DNA from: a virus
IMG/VR virus record: IMGVR_UViG_3300027730_000821
Span: 1-64,000 of that record
Direction: 5' to 3' (one strand)
DNA length: 64,000 nt
Shown here: piece by piece, positions 56,945-63,698 of the stretch
Position numbering within the stretch: position 1 is the first letter of the stretch
Layout of the letters: the number at the start of each line of letters is the position of its first letter
Made by a program: the position numbers and the translations under genes
Notes under the pieces: generated by a model
What the model was told of the DNA's origin: nothing
The model's input: the letters and a program-made list of their open reading frames with translations, nothing else
Database searches by the model: none

Positions 56945-57392
56945 TCTAATCGCGAAAACAATCGTCAAAGACCAATTTTGGATCGTTACGGATGGTACTA
57001 AAAAGGTAGGAAATATCGAAGCTAATAACTCTGGTTACGGTGTTCAACTTAACGGACATTTGTTCCAGTTTGACAATGCAGTCGAGTTAAAGAAAAAGAC
57101 TAGGATTCGTTTCGACCCTATCAAGTCAGATCGTACGAAGATATCTCTGCCCTACCCTGAATATCCTACGCCAGAACATGTATATAATTCTATTTTTGAC
57201 ATCACGCGTGGCTTACATCTGTTTACTACCTCTACGAAAAGTAAATGTTTACACGCTGCAGGATGGTTCTTGTTAGAGCAGAACGGAATCAAGACAGTCA
57301 TGTTCTGCCCAAAGTATATTTTCATTCAACGTTACCCATATGAGGGTCCGTTTAAAACGGAAACTGAAGCTCTTAATAAGATAAATATCTAG
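56937..57392 (+). CDS. Conserved phage protein
   Basis: 151 aa. The N-terminal beta-rich part KDQFWIVTDGTKKVGNIEAN, GYGVQLNGHLFQFDNAVEL is followed by YPTPEHVYNSIFDITRGLHL and CLHAAGWFLLEQNGI, and KYIFIQRYPYEGPFKTETEA. I associate proteins of this type with T4-like marine phages as small early genes, with no known function. Confidence 0.55.
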   Translation: MTDLIAKTIVKDQFWIVTDGTKKVGNIEANNSGYGVQLNGHLFQFDNAVELKKKTRIRFDPIKSDRTKISLPYPEYPTPEHVYNSIFDITRGLHLFTTSTKSKCLHAAGWFLLEQNGIKTVMFCPKYIFIQRYPYEGPFKTETEALNKINI

Positions 57393-57394
57393 CG

Positions 57395-57607
57395 ATGTTC
57401 CTTCATATAAAGCGATTCATGGAAAAGATGACAGTAGTCGAAACAAAGAATGCCAAAGATGTGGTTATTCCGATCGCCGAAGCACGTGGATTGCGAGATG
57501 AGCTTACTAAGCTATTAGCGGAACTGTACGAGCATAGTACGAAACATGATGAAGATCGAAAAAATGAAGTGTTTGAGATACAAATAAGAGGAGGTTCATT
57601 TAAATGA
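57395..57607 (+). CDS. Small acidic phage protein
   Basis: 70 aa (ATG at 57395; a second ATG at 57419 is possible). VVETKNAKDVVIPIAEARGL then RDELTKLLAELYEHSTKHDE suggests a helical, coiled-coil-like protein. It ends with EIQIRGGSFK. The function is unknown. Confidence 0.45.
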   Translation: MFLHIKRFMEKMTVVETKNAKDVVIPIAEARGLRDELTKLLAELYEHSTKHDEDRKNEVFEIQIRGGSFK

Positions 57608-57616
57608 ATGATCTAA

Positions 57617-57922
57617 ATGTCTAGAAATCAACCTAATATTTTGCTCGAACATGTAGATAGACAGACCTATAAATGTGATCAGATTGTAGAGGCTGCTGGA
57701 ATATGGGCTGTATTTCTTGATGGTCAACCCATCAATCTCAAGTCATCACATTACCTCACTAACGATTCTGCTCCCAAGTATAAAAAGACTAGTTTCTCAA
57801 ATCCTGGTCATGCTAGGAACCTATGTCGCAAGCTGAATGCACAGTTTAAGACTGACAAGTTTACTGTTTGTTTTTTAAACCAAGGTAGAACGGTTTACCC
57901 AGAATCCATCACTGATGAGTAG
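57617..57922 (+). CDS. Small conserved phage protein
   Basis: 101 aa. QIVEAAGIWAVFLDGQPINL, SNPGHARNLCRKLNAQFKTD and FTVCFLNQGRTVYP form a small alpha/beta unit. It is part of the early small-gene cluster 56.4-58.3 kb with short spacings. No family is recognised. Confidence 0.5.
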   Translation: MSRNQPNILLEHVDRQTYKCDQIVEAAGIWAVFLDGQPINLKSSHYLTNDSAPKYKKTSFSNPGHARNLCRKLNAQFKTDKFTVCFLNQGRTVYPESITDE

Positions 57923-57933
57923 GTAATCCGATT

Positions 57934-58344
57934 GTGACCTATCCCAAATCGAAGACAGAGATAGTAAAAACTATCTTAGCGGCGATAGGTGACGACCCCG
58001 ATAATCCTTGGAAAAATATACCAGTGGATAAACTTGTGTTCTCTTGGTTTATTAGCGGGCGTACGGGATCTGGATTACGACTAACAGTAGAAGGATCAAA
58101 AGCTTTCGCATATGCACAGATCGCACACTACGATTTTCCAGTTGACAATAGTGGACAAGTTTGGACGGCAGCGGCGTGGGAGAGGTATTCAGTTTTCGTC
58201 AACAAGAAACTACACTGTCCATATTTTATTTCTTCTAGCATAGAACAACAACATCTACGTGTATGGGTATATGATCATCGTATCGCGATGATGCTAGGTT
58301 TGTTTGGGTCACTAACTGAATATGTCGAATCTGTCATAGCATAA
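57934..58344 (+). CDS. Small conserved phage protein
   Basis: 136 aa with a GTG start. IPVDKLVFSWFISGRTGSGL then RLTVEGSKAFAYAQIAHYDF and WERYSVFVNKKLHCPYFISS are beta-rich. No catalytic motif is seen. It is the last gene before a promoter-sized gap with a CTAAATA late-like core (near 58370). Confidence 0.5.
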   Translation: MTYPKSKTEIVKTILAAIGDDPDNPWKNIPVDKLVFSWFISGRTGSGLRLTVEGSKAFAYAQIAHYDFPVDNSGQVWTAAAWERYSVFVNKKLHCPYFISSSIEQQHLRVWVYDHRIAMMLGLFGSLTEYVESVIA

Positions 58345-58431
58345 TTAACCCGAACCAGTTTACTTACACTAAATAGTATCGTAGACTGACACTGTAGTCG
58401 ATCTACTACCACACACACAGAAAGGAATACT

Positions 58432-58710
58432 ATGTTTAAAACTTTAATCAACAACACCGTTGAATCGGTGCAGGCAATGCAAAAGATTGCCATTGACTCT
58501 TTTGTCAAACACGAACCCCTTGCTAATTCATTCAACAAATTCGTAGATGCACAAACCGTGTATACCAAGAATGCCGTTACAGCCATGTCTGAAGCCGGGT
58601 CTTCACTTTTTCAGTTAATTACTGATAAGGATTTTTATACTGATTTGGTTAATACTGCCCAAGAAAGCGTAAAAACTGTTTTGCCTAAAAAAGAAAAGCA
58701 AAATGATTAA
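58432..58710 (+). CDS. Small helical protein (phasin-like appearance)
   Basis: 92 aa. MFKTLINNTVESVQAMQKIA, FVKHEPLANSFNKFVDAQTV, YTKNAVTAMSEAGSSLFQLI: amphipathic helices without Cys, resembling phasin-like coats only in composition. The leader holds the inverted elements GTAGACT and AGTC...TCTAC (58380-58410) and the Shine-Dalgarno aaagga. The function is unknown. Confidence 0.5.
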   Translation: MFKTLINNTVESVQAMQKIAIDSFVKHEPLANSFNKFVDAQTVYTKNAVTAMSEAGSSLFQLITDKDFYTDLVNTAQESVKTVLPKKEKQND

Positions 58711-58846
58711 GCAGTTTTTCAAACGGGCACTAGAGTTTTACCTCCGTGGATTGATAATCAACGGAGAGAATCAGGCTTTTATGCATCAAGCGATGTGGTC
58801 AGAGTCAAAGAAAATTTTTAACCAAGGCACAAAGAAAGATAATTAA
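58703..58846 (+). CDS. Very small basic protein
   Basis: 47 aa: MIKQFFKRALEFYLRGLIIN then GENQAFMHQAMWSESKKIF and a Lys-rich end. It overlaps the previous stop by 8 nt. It may sit on the membrane surface as an amphipathic helix. Confidence 0.45.
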   Translation: MIKQFFKRALEFYLRGLIINGENQAFMHQAMWSESKKIFNQGTKKDN

Positions 58847-58850
58847 AATA

Positions 58851-58955
58851 ATGACTACTTATAAAGCAACTCAACTGACAAGTTGCGCCGGAGGCACTGT
58901 TATGGGTGCTATATGCGTATACATGTTATTTGTTTTCACAAGCCTAATATATTAA
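58851..58955 (+). CDS. Very small membrane protein
   Basis: 34 aa with one transmembrane helix: SCAGGTVMGAIC then VYMLFVFTSLIY. It starts 4 nt after the preceding small gene. The Shine-Dalgarno for the next gene (aaggag) follows its stop. Supported only by spacing and hydrophobicity. Confidence 0.4.
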   Translation: MTTYKATQLTSCAGGTVMGAICVYMLFVFTSLIY

Positions 58956-58968
58956 GGAGAAGACTTAA

Positions 58969-59232
58969 GTGGAACTTCCAAAATTTCCTGAATTCCGAAC
59001 AACAAAGAACGGATATGAGATCCGTGCTGACGTACTAGAGATGGCGAAGCAATTAGTTACTGAAGAATATCATGCCAAATACATGGGATGGGAAGTATCT
59101 CGGGAACGTGATCCAAAAACTGGTCAAATTGTGACTAAGGTTGCAGCTCCAGAATTTCCAGGGCTCGATAAGGTCCTAGAAGCTGCACAGAAGATGTATG
59201 ACTTCGTGAATAACAAGAAGTCTTCCGAATAA
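58969..59232 (+). CDS. Small conserved phage protein
   Basis: 87 aa with a GTG start and Shine-Dalgarno aaggag. FRTTKNGYEIRADVLEMAKQ, YHAKYMGWEVSRERDPKTGQ and PGLDKVLEAAQKMYDFVNNK match a type of small protein I associate with T4-like marine phages, of unknown function. A strong hairpin terminator follows. Confidence 0.6.
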   Translation: MELPKFPEFRTTKNGYEIRADVLEMAKQLVTEEYHAKYMGWEVSRERDPKTGQIVTKVAAPEFPGLDKVLEAAQKMYDFVNNKKSSE

Positions 59233-59247
59233 ATTTACTCCAGCCAT

Positions 59248-59274
59248 ACCCTATCAGGCAATGCCTGATAGGGT
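59248..59274 (+). terminator. Terminator hairpin
   Basis: Perfect 13-nt inverted arms (59248-59260 and 59262-59274) with the core GGCAATGCC. The 3' flank is ggtaaaag, without a clear T-run, so it may also act as an RNA end protector. Confidence 0.65.
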
Positions 59275-59307
59275 GGTAAAAGAATTTCTTTAATGGGTCG
59301 TTTTTGG

Positions 59308-59336
59308 TTGACATTCTGAATCTCCTTTGCTATATT
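59308..59336 (+). promoter_or_regulatory. Sigma70-like promoter, extended -10
   Basis: TTGACA (59308-59313), 17-nt spacer ending TGC, TATATT (59331-59336). Confidence 0.85.
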
Positions 59337-59368
59337 TAAGATCATAGATTGAAGCAAAGGACTAGCAA

Positions 59369-60028
59369 ATGGCTCGTTATCAGGCTCCGAAGATTTCTTA
59401 TTCGACTGACGAAGTGTTTGCCGCTGCTTGTGCAGCACAGCGCATCAACGGCGAATATCTTAAGGACGACAAGATTCTGTATGATACTGATGGGCATGTC
59501 GAGAAGGTTGAGAAGATCGCTAACAAGAAGCTGACTTCTCAGTTTCTTCGCGGTGACTTTGACATCAACGATGAGGACCGTGCACTGGGACAAGAAGTGC
59601 GTCAGTACTGTAACTCCCTGACGTTCAAGATCCTGCAGGGAAAGACTCTGAGTGATTTTGAGCAAGTTATGCTCAGTGTTGCTGACAAAGAGACTGTTGA
59701 CAGCTTCTACGAGATTGCTGTTGTTTCGTCTCTCCCTGCTTCGTATGAGCGTTATAAAGCTCGTGCAGAAACTGATCGCCGTGTCCGTGACACGAATGGT
59801 TTTGTTGGTGACATGGGTGATAGGGTTGATCTCAAAGTTAACGTAGTGAAGTGTTTTTATTCTCGTAACTGGAACGTATATTTCATTACTGCGATCACTG
59901 AAAATAATAAGTCTGTGTTTTTCAGCAGCCGTAATCAGATTGATATCGGCAAGTCGCTGAATGTTAGGGGTACTGTTAAGTCTCATTGTGATGGGTCTTC
60001 TCAGCTTTCCCGTGTTAAGGTTCTCTGA
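59369..60028 (+). CDS. Conserved early phage protein, OB-like C-terminus
   Basis: 219 aa. A helical N-terminus (YSTDEVFAAACAAQRINGEY, SDFEQVMLSVADKETVDSFY) is followed by RVDLKVNVVKCFYSRNWNVY, FITAITENNKSVFFSS and LNVRGTVKSHCDGSSQLSRV. The last part has the rhythm of an OB fold ending in a GxVKxH...QLxRVK motif found in phage proteins. This may mean nucleic-acid binding. Strong early promoter. The stop lies inside a perfect hairpin. Confidence 0.6.
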   Translation: MARYQAPKISYSTDEVFAAACAAQRINGEYLKDDKILYDTDGHVEKVEKIANKKLTSQFLRGDFDINDEDRALGQEVRQYCNSLTFKILQGKTLSDFEQVMLSVADKETVDSFYEIAVVSSLPASYERYKARAETDRRVRDTNGFVGDMGDRVDLKVNVVKCFYSRNWNVYFITAITENNKSVFFSSRNQIDIGKSLNVRGTVKSHCDGSSQLSRVKVL

Positions 60029-60035
60029 ACCTTAA
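60015..60035 (+). other. Hairpin spanning the stop codon
   Basis: TTAAGGTTC (60015-60023), loop TCT, GAACCTTAA (60027-60035): a perfect 9-bp stem including the TGA at 60026-60028. No T-run, so it may be an RNA stability element. Confidence 0.6.
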
Positions 60036-60036
60036 A

Positions 60037-60131
60037 GTGGGTGTTCGTCAAACACGAATGGTCTTTCGTAAAGTGGGTCTCCCTTTAAAGGGTTGTAAAT
60101 TCCCTAAGTGGACTGTTTGACGAACACCCAA
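60037..60131 (+). ncRNA. Candidate multi-branched structured RNA
   Basis: GGGTGTTCGTCAAAC (60039-60053) is exactly complementary to GTTTGACGAACACCC (60115-60129), a 15-bp closing stem. Inside are ACGAA/TTCGT and AGGG/CCCT hairpins and three copies of an AAAGTGGG-like word. The left arm can instead form GTGTT/AACAC (60041-60055), so two folds compete. Confidence 0.55.
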
Positions 60132-60157
60132 CTATCATTTATATTATTAAAACAGCC

Positions 60158-60367
60158 ATGAACAACAGCAAAGAAAACACATTTAGGGCCTTGCGTGATG
60201 AGGAATTGCTTGTGAGCAGTTTTTGGTGTAGGTTTGGTTGGCACAGTTGGACCAAATATCGTGAACCTGAAAAAGTCCGCGAAAATGTATACGTTCCGAG
60301 TCATATCCAGGAACGTCGATGCGCCTCGTGCAATAAGCTTAATCGCTGGCGCATACCCGATCTTTGA
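60158..60367 (+). CDS. Small protein with CxxC motif
   Basis: 69 aa. FWCRFGWHSWTKYREPEKVR and RRCASCNKLNRWRIPDL: one CASC motif plus Cys/His earlier (C24, H29), perhaps a zinc site. It lies directly downstream of the structured RNA. The function is unknown. Confidence 0.5.
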   Translation: MNNSKENTFRALRDEELLVSSFWCRFGWHSWTKYREPEKVRENVYVPSHIQERRCASCNKLNRWRIPDL

Positions 60368-60369
60368 AC

Positions 60370-60398
60370 TTGACATCAACCTAATTTGATAGTATACT
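60370..60398 (+). promoter_or_regulatory. Sigma70-like promoter for ligase
   Basis: TTGACA (60370-60375), 17-nt spacer, TATACT (60393-60398), Shine-Dalgarno aaggag, ATG 60417. Confidence 0.85.
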
Positions 60399-60416
60399 AT
60401 AATTCAAGGAGCACTC

Positions 60417-61241
60417 ATGTCGGCATCGTGGATTAACGCACTCAACAGTAGCGATTCTCGCATTCACAAAGAACACATTATCAGTCAGGCGCTAACAGCA
60501 GCATTACTTGGCAACACAACTGCTAAGTTTTTTCTTAATATGCTGAAGCTTTGTTATGATCCATACATCGTGTTTGGGGTAAGACAGATACCAGAAACTT
60601 TTGGAATTACTGATGCAGAAAACCCTTGGGACGAGTTTGGCGATCTTACTGTAAAGCTCGGCACTCGTGAACTCACCGGACATGATGCACGTGACGCTAT
60701 CCAAACAATGGCAGACCGATTCGACAGTGACGAGTGGAATACTTTTCTTGCTCCCGTTTTGCGGCGCGACATACGCTGTGGCATATCGTCAACCACAATC
60801 AACAAAGTTTGCAAAAAGACAGAGTACGAAATTTCAGTTTTTGGGTGTCAACTGGCAACCAATTCTGAAGGCAGACCCGAGATGACCGGTATCAAACGTC
60901 TCGAACCTAAACTTGATGGCTGTTTAAGTTCAGATTGGGTAGTTGAGTTTGAAGATGGCAGTAAAGTCACAATCAAGGAAGTAGTTGACAACAAATTAGC
61001 AGGTAAGGTCAAATCATACAATATGATTACCGGTAAGGTCGAATTTAACGAAATTACCGGCTGGGCGGTGGACGGAATTGATGACTCGGTCGATGATTAT
61101 GAATGGTACGAGATAACATTAGAGAACGGTAAAACTTTGCCACCGCTAACGGGTAATCATTTGGTCTATCTTCCTAAGTTAAAATGCTATCGTAGAGTAG
61201 ACTTGCTAACTGACAATGATGAATTATTAGAGCACATTTAA
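60417..61241 (+). CDS. 30: ATP-dependent DNA ligase, N-terminal part fused to N-intein
   Basis: 274 aa. Residues 1-168 are the N-terminal helical domain of a T4 gp30-like ligase (WNTFLAPVLRRDIRCGISST, TINKVCKKTEYEI) ending EPKLDG, the first half of motif I, with the adenylated Lys165. Residue 169 is Cys1 of an N-intein (CLSSDWVVEFEDGSKVTIKE, TGNHLVYLPKLKCYRRVDLL). Motif I KxDGxR is completed as KLDG/CR by the C-terminal gene at 62141. The full ligase would be about 449 aa. It is encoded as a fractured gene, like gp43. Confidence 0.9.
   Translation: MSASWINALNSSDSRIHKEHIISQALTAALLGNTTAKFFLNMLKLCYDPYIVFGVRQIPETFGITDAENPWDEFGDLTVKLGTRELTGHDARDAIQTMADRFDSDEWNTFLAPVLRRDIRCGISSTTINKVCKKTEYEISVFGCQLATNSEGRPEMTGIKRLEPKLDGCLSSDWVVEFEDGSKVTIKEVVDNKLAGKVKSYNMITGKVEFNEITGWAVDGIDDSVDDYEWYEITLENGKTLPPLTGNHLVYLPKLKCYRRVDLLTDNDELLEHI
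60921..61238 (+). other. N-terminal split intein in DNA ligase
   Basis: 106 residues from Cys1 (codon 60921-60923) to the stop. PLTGNHLVY carries the block B TxxH-like motif (TGNH). Insertion is between Gly and Cys of the ligase motif I. Confidence 0.85.
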
Positions 61242-61260
61242 CCATCTAATTTCTGCTACA

Positions 61261-61294
61261 GGCATAAATAACTATTATAGGAGATTATTATGCC
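61261..61294 (+). promoter_or_regulatory. Late promoter inside a start-codon-sequestering hairpin
   Basis: CATAAATA (61263-61270). GGCATAA (61261-61267) pairs with TTATGCC (61288-61294), extended to 10 bp with one bulged A. The loop holds AGGAG (61279-61283) and the ATG (61290) is in the 3' arm. Late initiation near 61276 removes the 5' arm. Confidence 0.7.
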
Positions 61295-62144
61295 GGTATG
61301 TCATATATGTGGAAAAATAGTGAGGAACATTGACTATCACCTAATAGGTGAACAGTATAAGGATAAGATCAGTGATATGATACTAGCAGGATATTCTATC
61401 TTGTACCTATCCAAGAATTCGTTGACCTTATTCGGAGAGAAAATATCATATGACATGATATCTACAACCTGCAAGCACCACGGTATTAAAATACCCAGTT
61501 TAAAAGATACTGCAAACAGTAGAATAACACGAGATTTGTATAAGTCTACTGTAGAAAAAACATATGGTCATGGAATAACCAATGTATCTCAATCCAAACT
61601 AATCAAAGAAAAGAAAAATAATACAAACTTAGATAGGTATGGAGTAATAAATCCGTTTCAACGAGAAGAAGTAAAGCAAAAATCAAAAGAAACCCTATAT
61701 AAAAAATACGGAGTTCTTAACCCAGTTGAACTGCCATAGTATACCAAAAACAATGGGAGATTCTCTAAACCTCACAAAAAAATATCAGATTTCCTACATA
61801 CTCTGACTATAGAACACGACAATGACAAAGCTGGTCTATTTAGAAAATTTAATGACGAGTTAAAAAGAACGTATTCACCTATCCCTGATATTTTTATTCC
61901 TGATAAAAATGTCGTAATAGAAATATTCGGTGATAGATGGCACATGAATCCAAGAATATACCACGAGTCTGATGTTGTCGTGTTTTTTGACGGTCCGTGT
62001 ACGGCCGCTGAGGTCTGGTTAGGTGATGAAATACGAAATAACCATATCCGCTATTTTGGGGTTGACATAATTGTAATTTGGGAATATGATATCAAATATC
62101 ACTTTGAAGACATCAAACTAATGCTAACTGAAAGATTGACATGA
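61290..62144 (+). pseudogene. Homing endonuclease of ligase split-intein cassette, interrupted by one amber codon
   Basis: The reading frame runs from ATG 61290 (MPVCHICGKIVRNIDYHLIG) to TAG at 61738-61740 after KKYGVLNPVELP, then continues in the same frame YTKNNGRFSKPHKKISDFLH to 62144. The second part holds the nuclease core IPDIFIPDKNVVIEIFGDRW then HMNPRIYHE and RYFGVDIIVIWEYDI, as in Vsr-like endonucleases. The stop removes the active site. Other genes here also end in TAG, so amber is not reassigned. It is likely a recent nonsense mutation. Start control is the same hairpin type as in the gp43 cassette. Confidence 0.8.
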
Positions 62145-62257
62145 CCACCCTAAAAATCAAAAGTATTAAAAAACTACCTCCAACCAAAATGGCACGGTAT
62201 GACATACAAGTAAAGAATACCGAAAACTTTTTTGCAAATGGGGTGCTAGTCCACAAC
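62141..62257 (+). other. C-terminal split intein in DNA ligase
   Basis: 39 residues ending HN at 62257, with Cys+1 next. It has the same length class as the gp43 C-intein. Confidence 0.85.
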
Positions 62258-63103
62258 TGCCGTGTTCTACTAGTAGTGCAAGTTCTTGACAGCGGGGCAC
62301 ATGTCACATGCTATAGCCGTAATGGTAAGGTATTTGAAAACTTTAACCACATCGAAAAACAAGTACTTGATAACTTACCTGAAATGATTGCTGCTAGGCA
62401 TGAGGTAGGAGGCCTTGGGGCAGACCTAACTCTTGGATTTGTGCTTGATGGTGAAGTTGTGGGTAATAGTTTTCAAGAACTGATGCGCCAGGCTCGTCGT
62501 AAAGAAAATGTTGCGAGCGAGGACAGTGTGTTTCACGTATTTGACATTATTCCTATTCTTGATTTTAGCAGGGGATACTGGAACGCATCCCTGACCAAAC
62601 GTCTCGCATTGCTTGACGCAATGAAGTCTGCCATTGACAAGATGTCCAACCTAGAATTACTTCCACATCTACTTGTTGATCTTACTACACTCGAGGGCAG
62701 AAATCAGCTTGATCGTTATGCAAAAGATATGGTTACTGCTGGATTTGAGGGCATCATGATCAAGGATCTTGCGACCTCGTATGAATGTAAGCGTAACACC
62801 GCCTGGATGAAGTACAAGCCCGTGCATGATTACGACCTCACTGTAATCGGTGTGGAATCCGGTACCGGAAAGAACAAGGACAGAATGGGAGCATTGGTCT
62901 GTGAAGGAATGGACGACGGAAAACACATTGTAGTCAATGTGGGTAGCGGGTTTACTGATGCTGAACGACAAGAATATTGGGATAACCGAAACGATCTGAT
63001 CGGGCGATCGGTGGTAATTATGGCAGATGCGATAACTCTTAATCAAAACGGCACTTATAGTCTACGTTTTCCTAGATTTAAATCATTTCGATATGACAAG
63101 TGA
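62141..63103 (+). CDS. 30: ATP-dependent DNA ligase, C-intein plus C-terminal part
   Basis: 320 aa. Residues 1-39 are a C-intein (ARYDIQVKNTENFFANGVLV then HN). Residue 40 is Cys+1 and begins CRVLLVVQVLD, completing ligase motif I. Further ligase motifs: FVLDGEVVGNSFQELM (III), TAGFEGIMIKDL (IV) and AWMKYKPVHDYD (V), then the OB domain GALVCEGMDDGKHIVVNVGS and SLRFPRFKSFRYDK (motif VI-like). T4 gp30 seals nicks in replication and recombination. The gene overlaps the endonuclease remnant by 4 nt. Confidence 0.9.
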   Translation: MTTLKIKSIKKLPPTKMARYDIQVKNTENFFANGVLVHNCRVLLVVQVLDSGAHVTCYSRNGKVFENFNHIEKQVLDNLPEMIAARHEVGGLGADLTLGFVLDGEVVGNSFQELMRQARRKENVASEDSVFHVFDIIPILDFSRGYWNASLTKRLALLDAMKSAIDKMSNLELLPHLLVDLTTLEGRNQLDRYAKDMVTAGFEGIMIKDLATSYECKRNTAWMKYKPVHDYDLTVIGVESGTGKNKDRMGALVCEGMDDGKHIVVNVGSGFTDAERQEYWDNRNDLIGRSVVIMADAITLNQNGTYSLRFPRFKSFRYDK

Positions 63104-63112
63104 GGAACTAAA

Positions 63113-63292
63113 ATGTCTGGTTTAAATATTATTTTCGAAGAACTACCTCAACGCTGCGAAGGTTGTGGTATTATTGCAGAGACTCGACCGTTTGGCATCA
63201 ATCATGAAGAAATCTGCTTTGATTGTGCTATGAAGGATGAAGCGGTTACCCAGATACGCATGAAGGAGTTTTTGTTTGGTGACGAAGAATGA
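63113..63292 (+). CDS. Small zinc-finger-like protein
   Basis: 59 aa. Two CxxC knuckles, CEGCG (15-19) and CFDCA (35-39), are separated by 16 residues, a zinc ribbon. The Shine-Dalgarno gaggaac lies before the ATG, and ATGA overlaps the next gene. Possibly a small regulator; no family is recognised. Confidence 0.55.
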   Translation: MSGLNIIFEELPQRCEGCGIIAETRPFGINHEEICFDCAMKDEAVTQIRMKEFLFGDEE

Positions 63293-63531
63293 ACGAGAAC
63301 ACTGACAATATAGAAGGTTGGGAAGAAGATCCAGTCGATTACCTAGAACTTCAAAAGATGGTCGGTAAGAAATATGTTTTCGAAGACGGTGACAGTATTG
63401 AGATCGTGCAGATCAAACGTAGAGAGACTGGTCCATGGGTAACATATCATGTTCAGCAAGGACCGGGTATTCCCAGAAAGTTGTTGATGATGCTCGACGA
63501 ATTTCATATTACATATGGTCATCTGTTTTAA
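63289..63531 (+). CDS. Small conserved phage protein
   Basis: 80 aa. VDYLELQKMVGKKYVFEDGD, SIEIVQIKRRETGPWVTYHV, QQGPGIPRKLLMMLDEFHIT: a compact beta-barrel-like fold. It is coupled to the zinc-finger gene by a 4-nt overlap. The function is unknown. Confidence 0.55.
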   Translation: MNENTDNIEGWEEDPVDYLELQKMVGKKYVFEDGDSIEIVQIKRRETGPWVTYHVQQGPGIPRKLLMMLDEFHITYGHLF

Positions 63532-63566
63532 ATCCAACAGAAACAGAAAATTAGACTAAATAGCTA

Positions 63567-63698
63567 ATGACACTTTATGCATACAAATGGACTCGCCTAT
63601 CTACAGACAAATGGTATGTAGGATCCCTCACTATGGCCGTGACCTATCCAAAATTTGGATATCGTTGCTCCAGCAGGGAAAACACAAATGATATTTAA
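63567..63698 (+). pseudogene. GIY-YIG endonuclease remnant
   Basis: 43 codons: MTLYAYKWTRLSTDKWYVGS then LTMAVTYPKFGYRCSSREN. This matches only the start of Seg-type enzymes (YKWTxxxTxKWYxGS...GYxCSS). Everything after the first catalytic strands is missing. The stop overlaps the next gene. A late-like CTAAATAG lies just upstream (about 63555). Confidence 0.6.
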
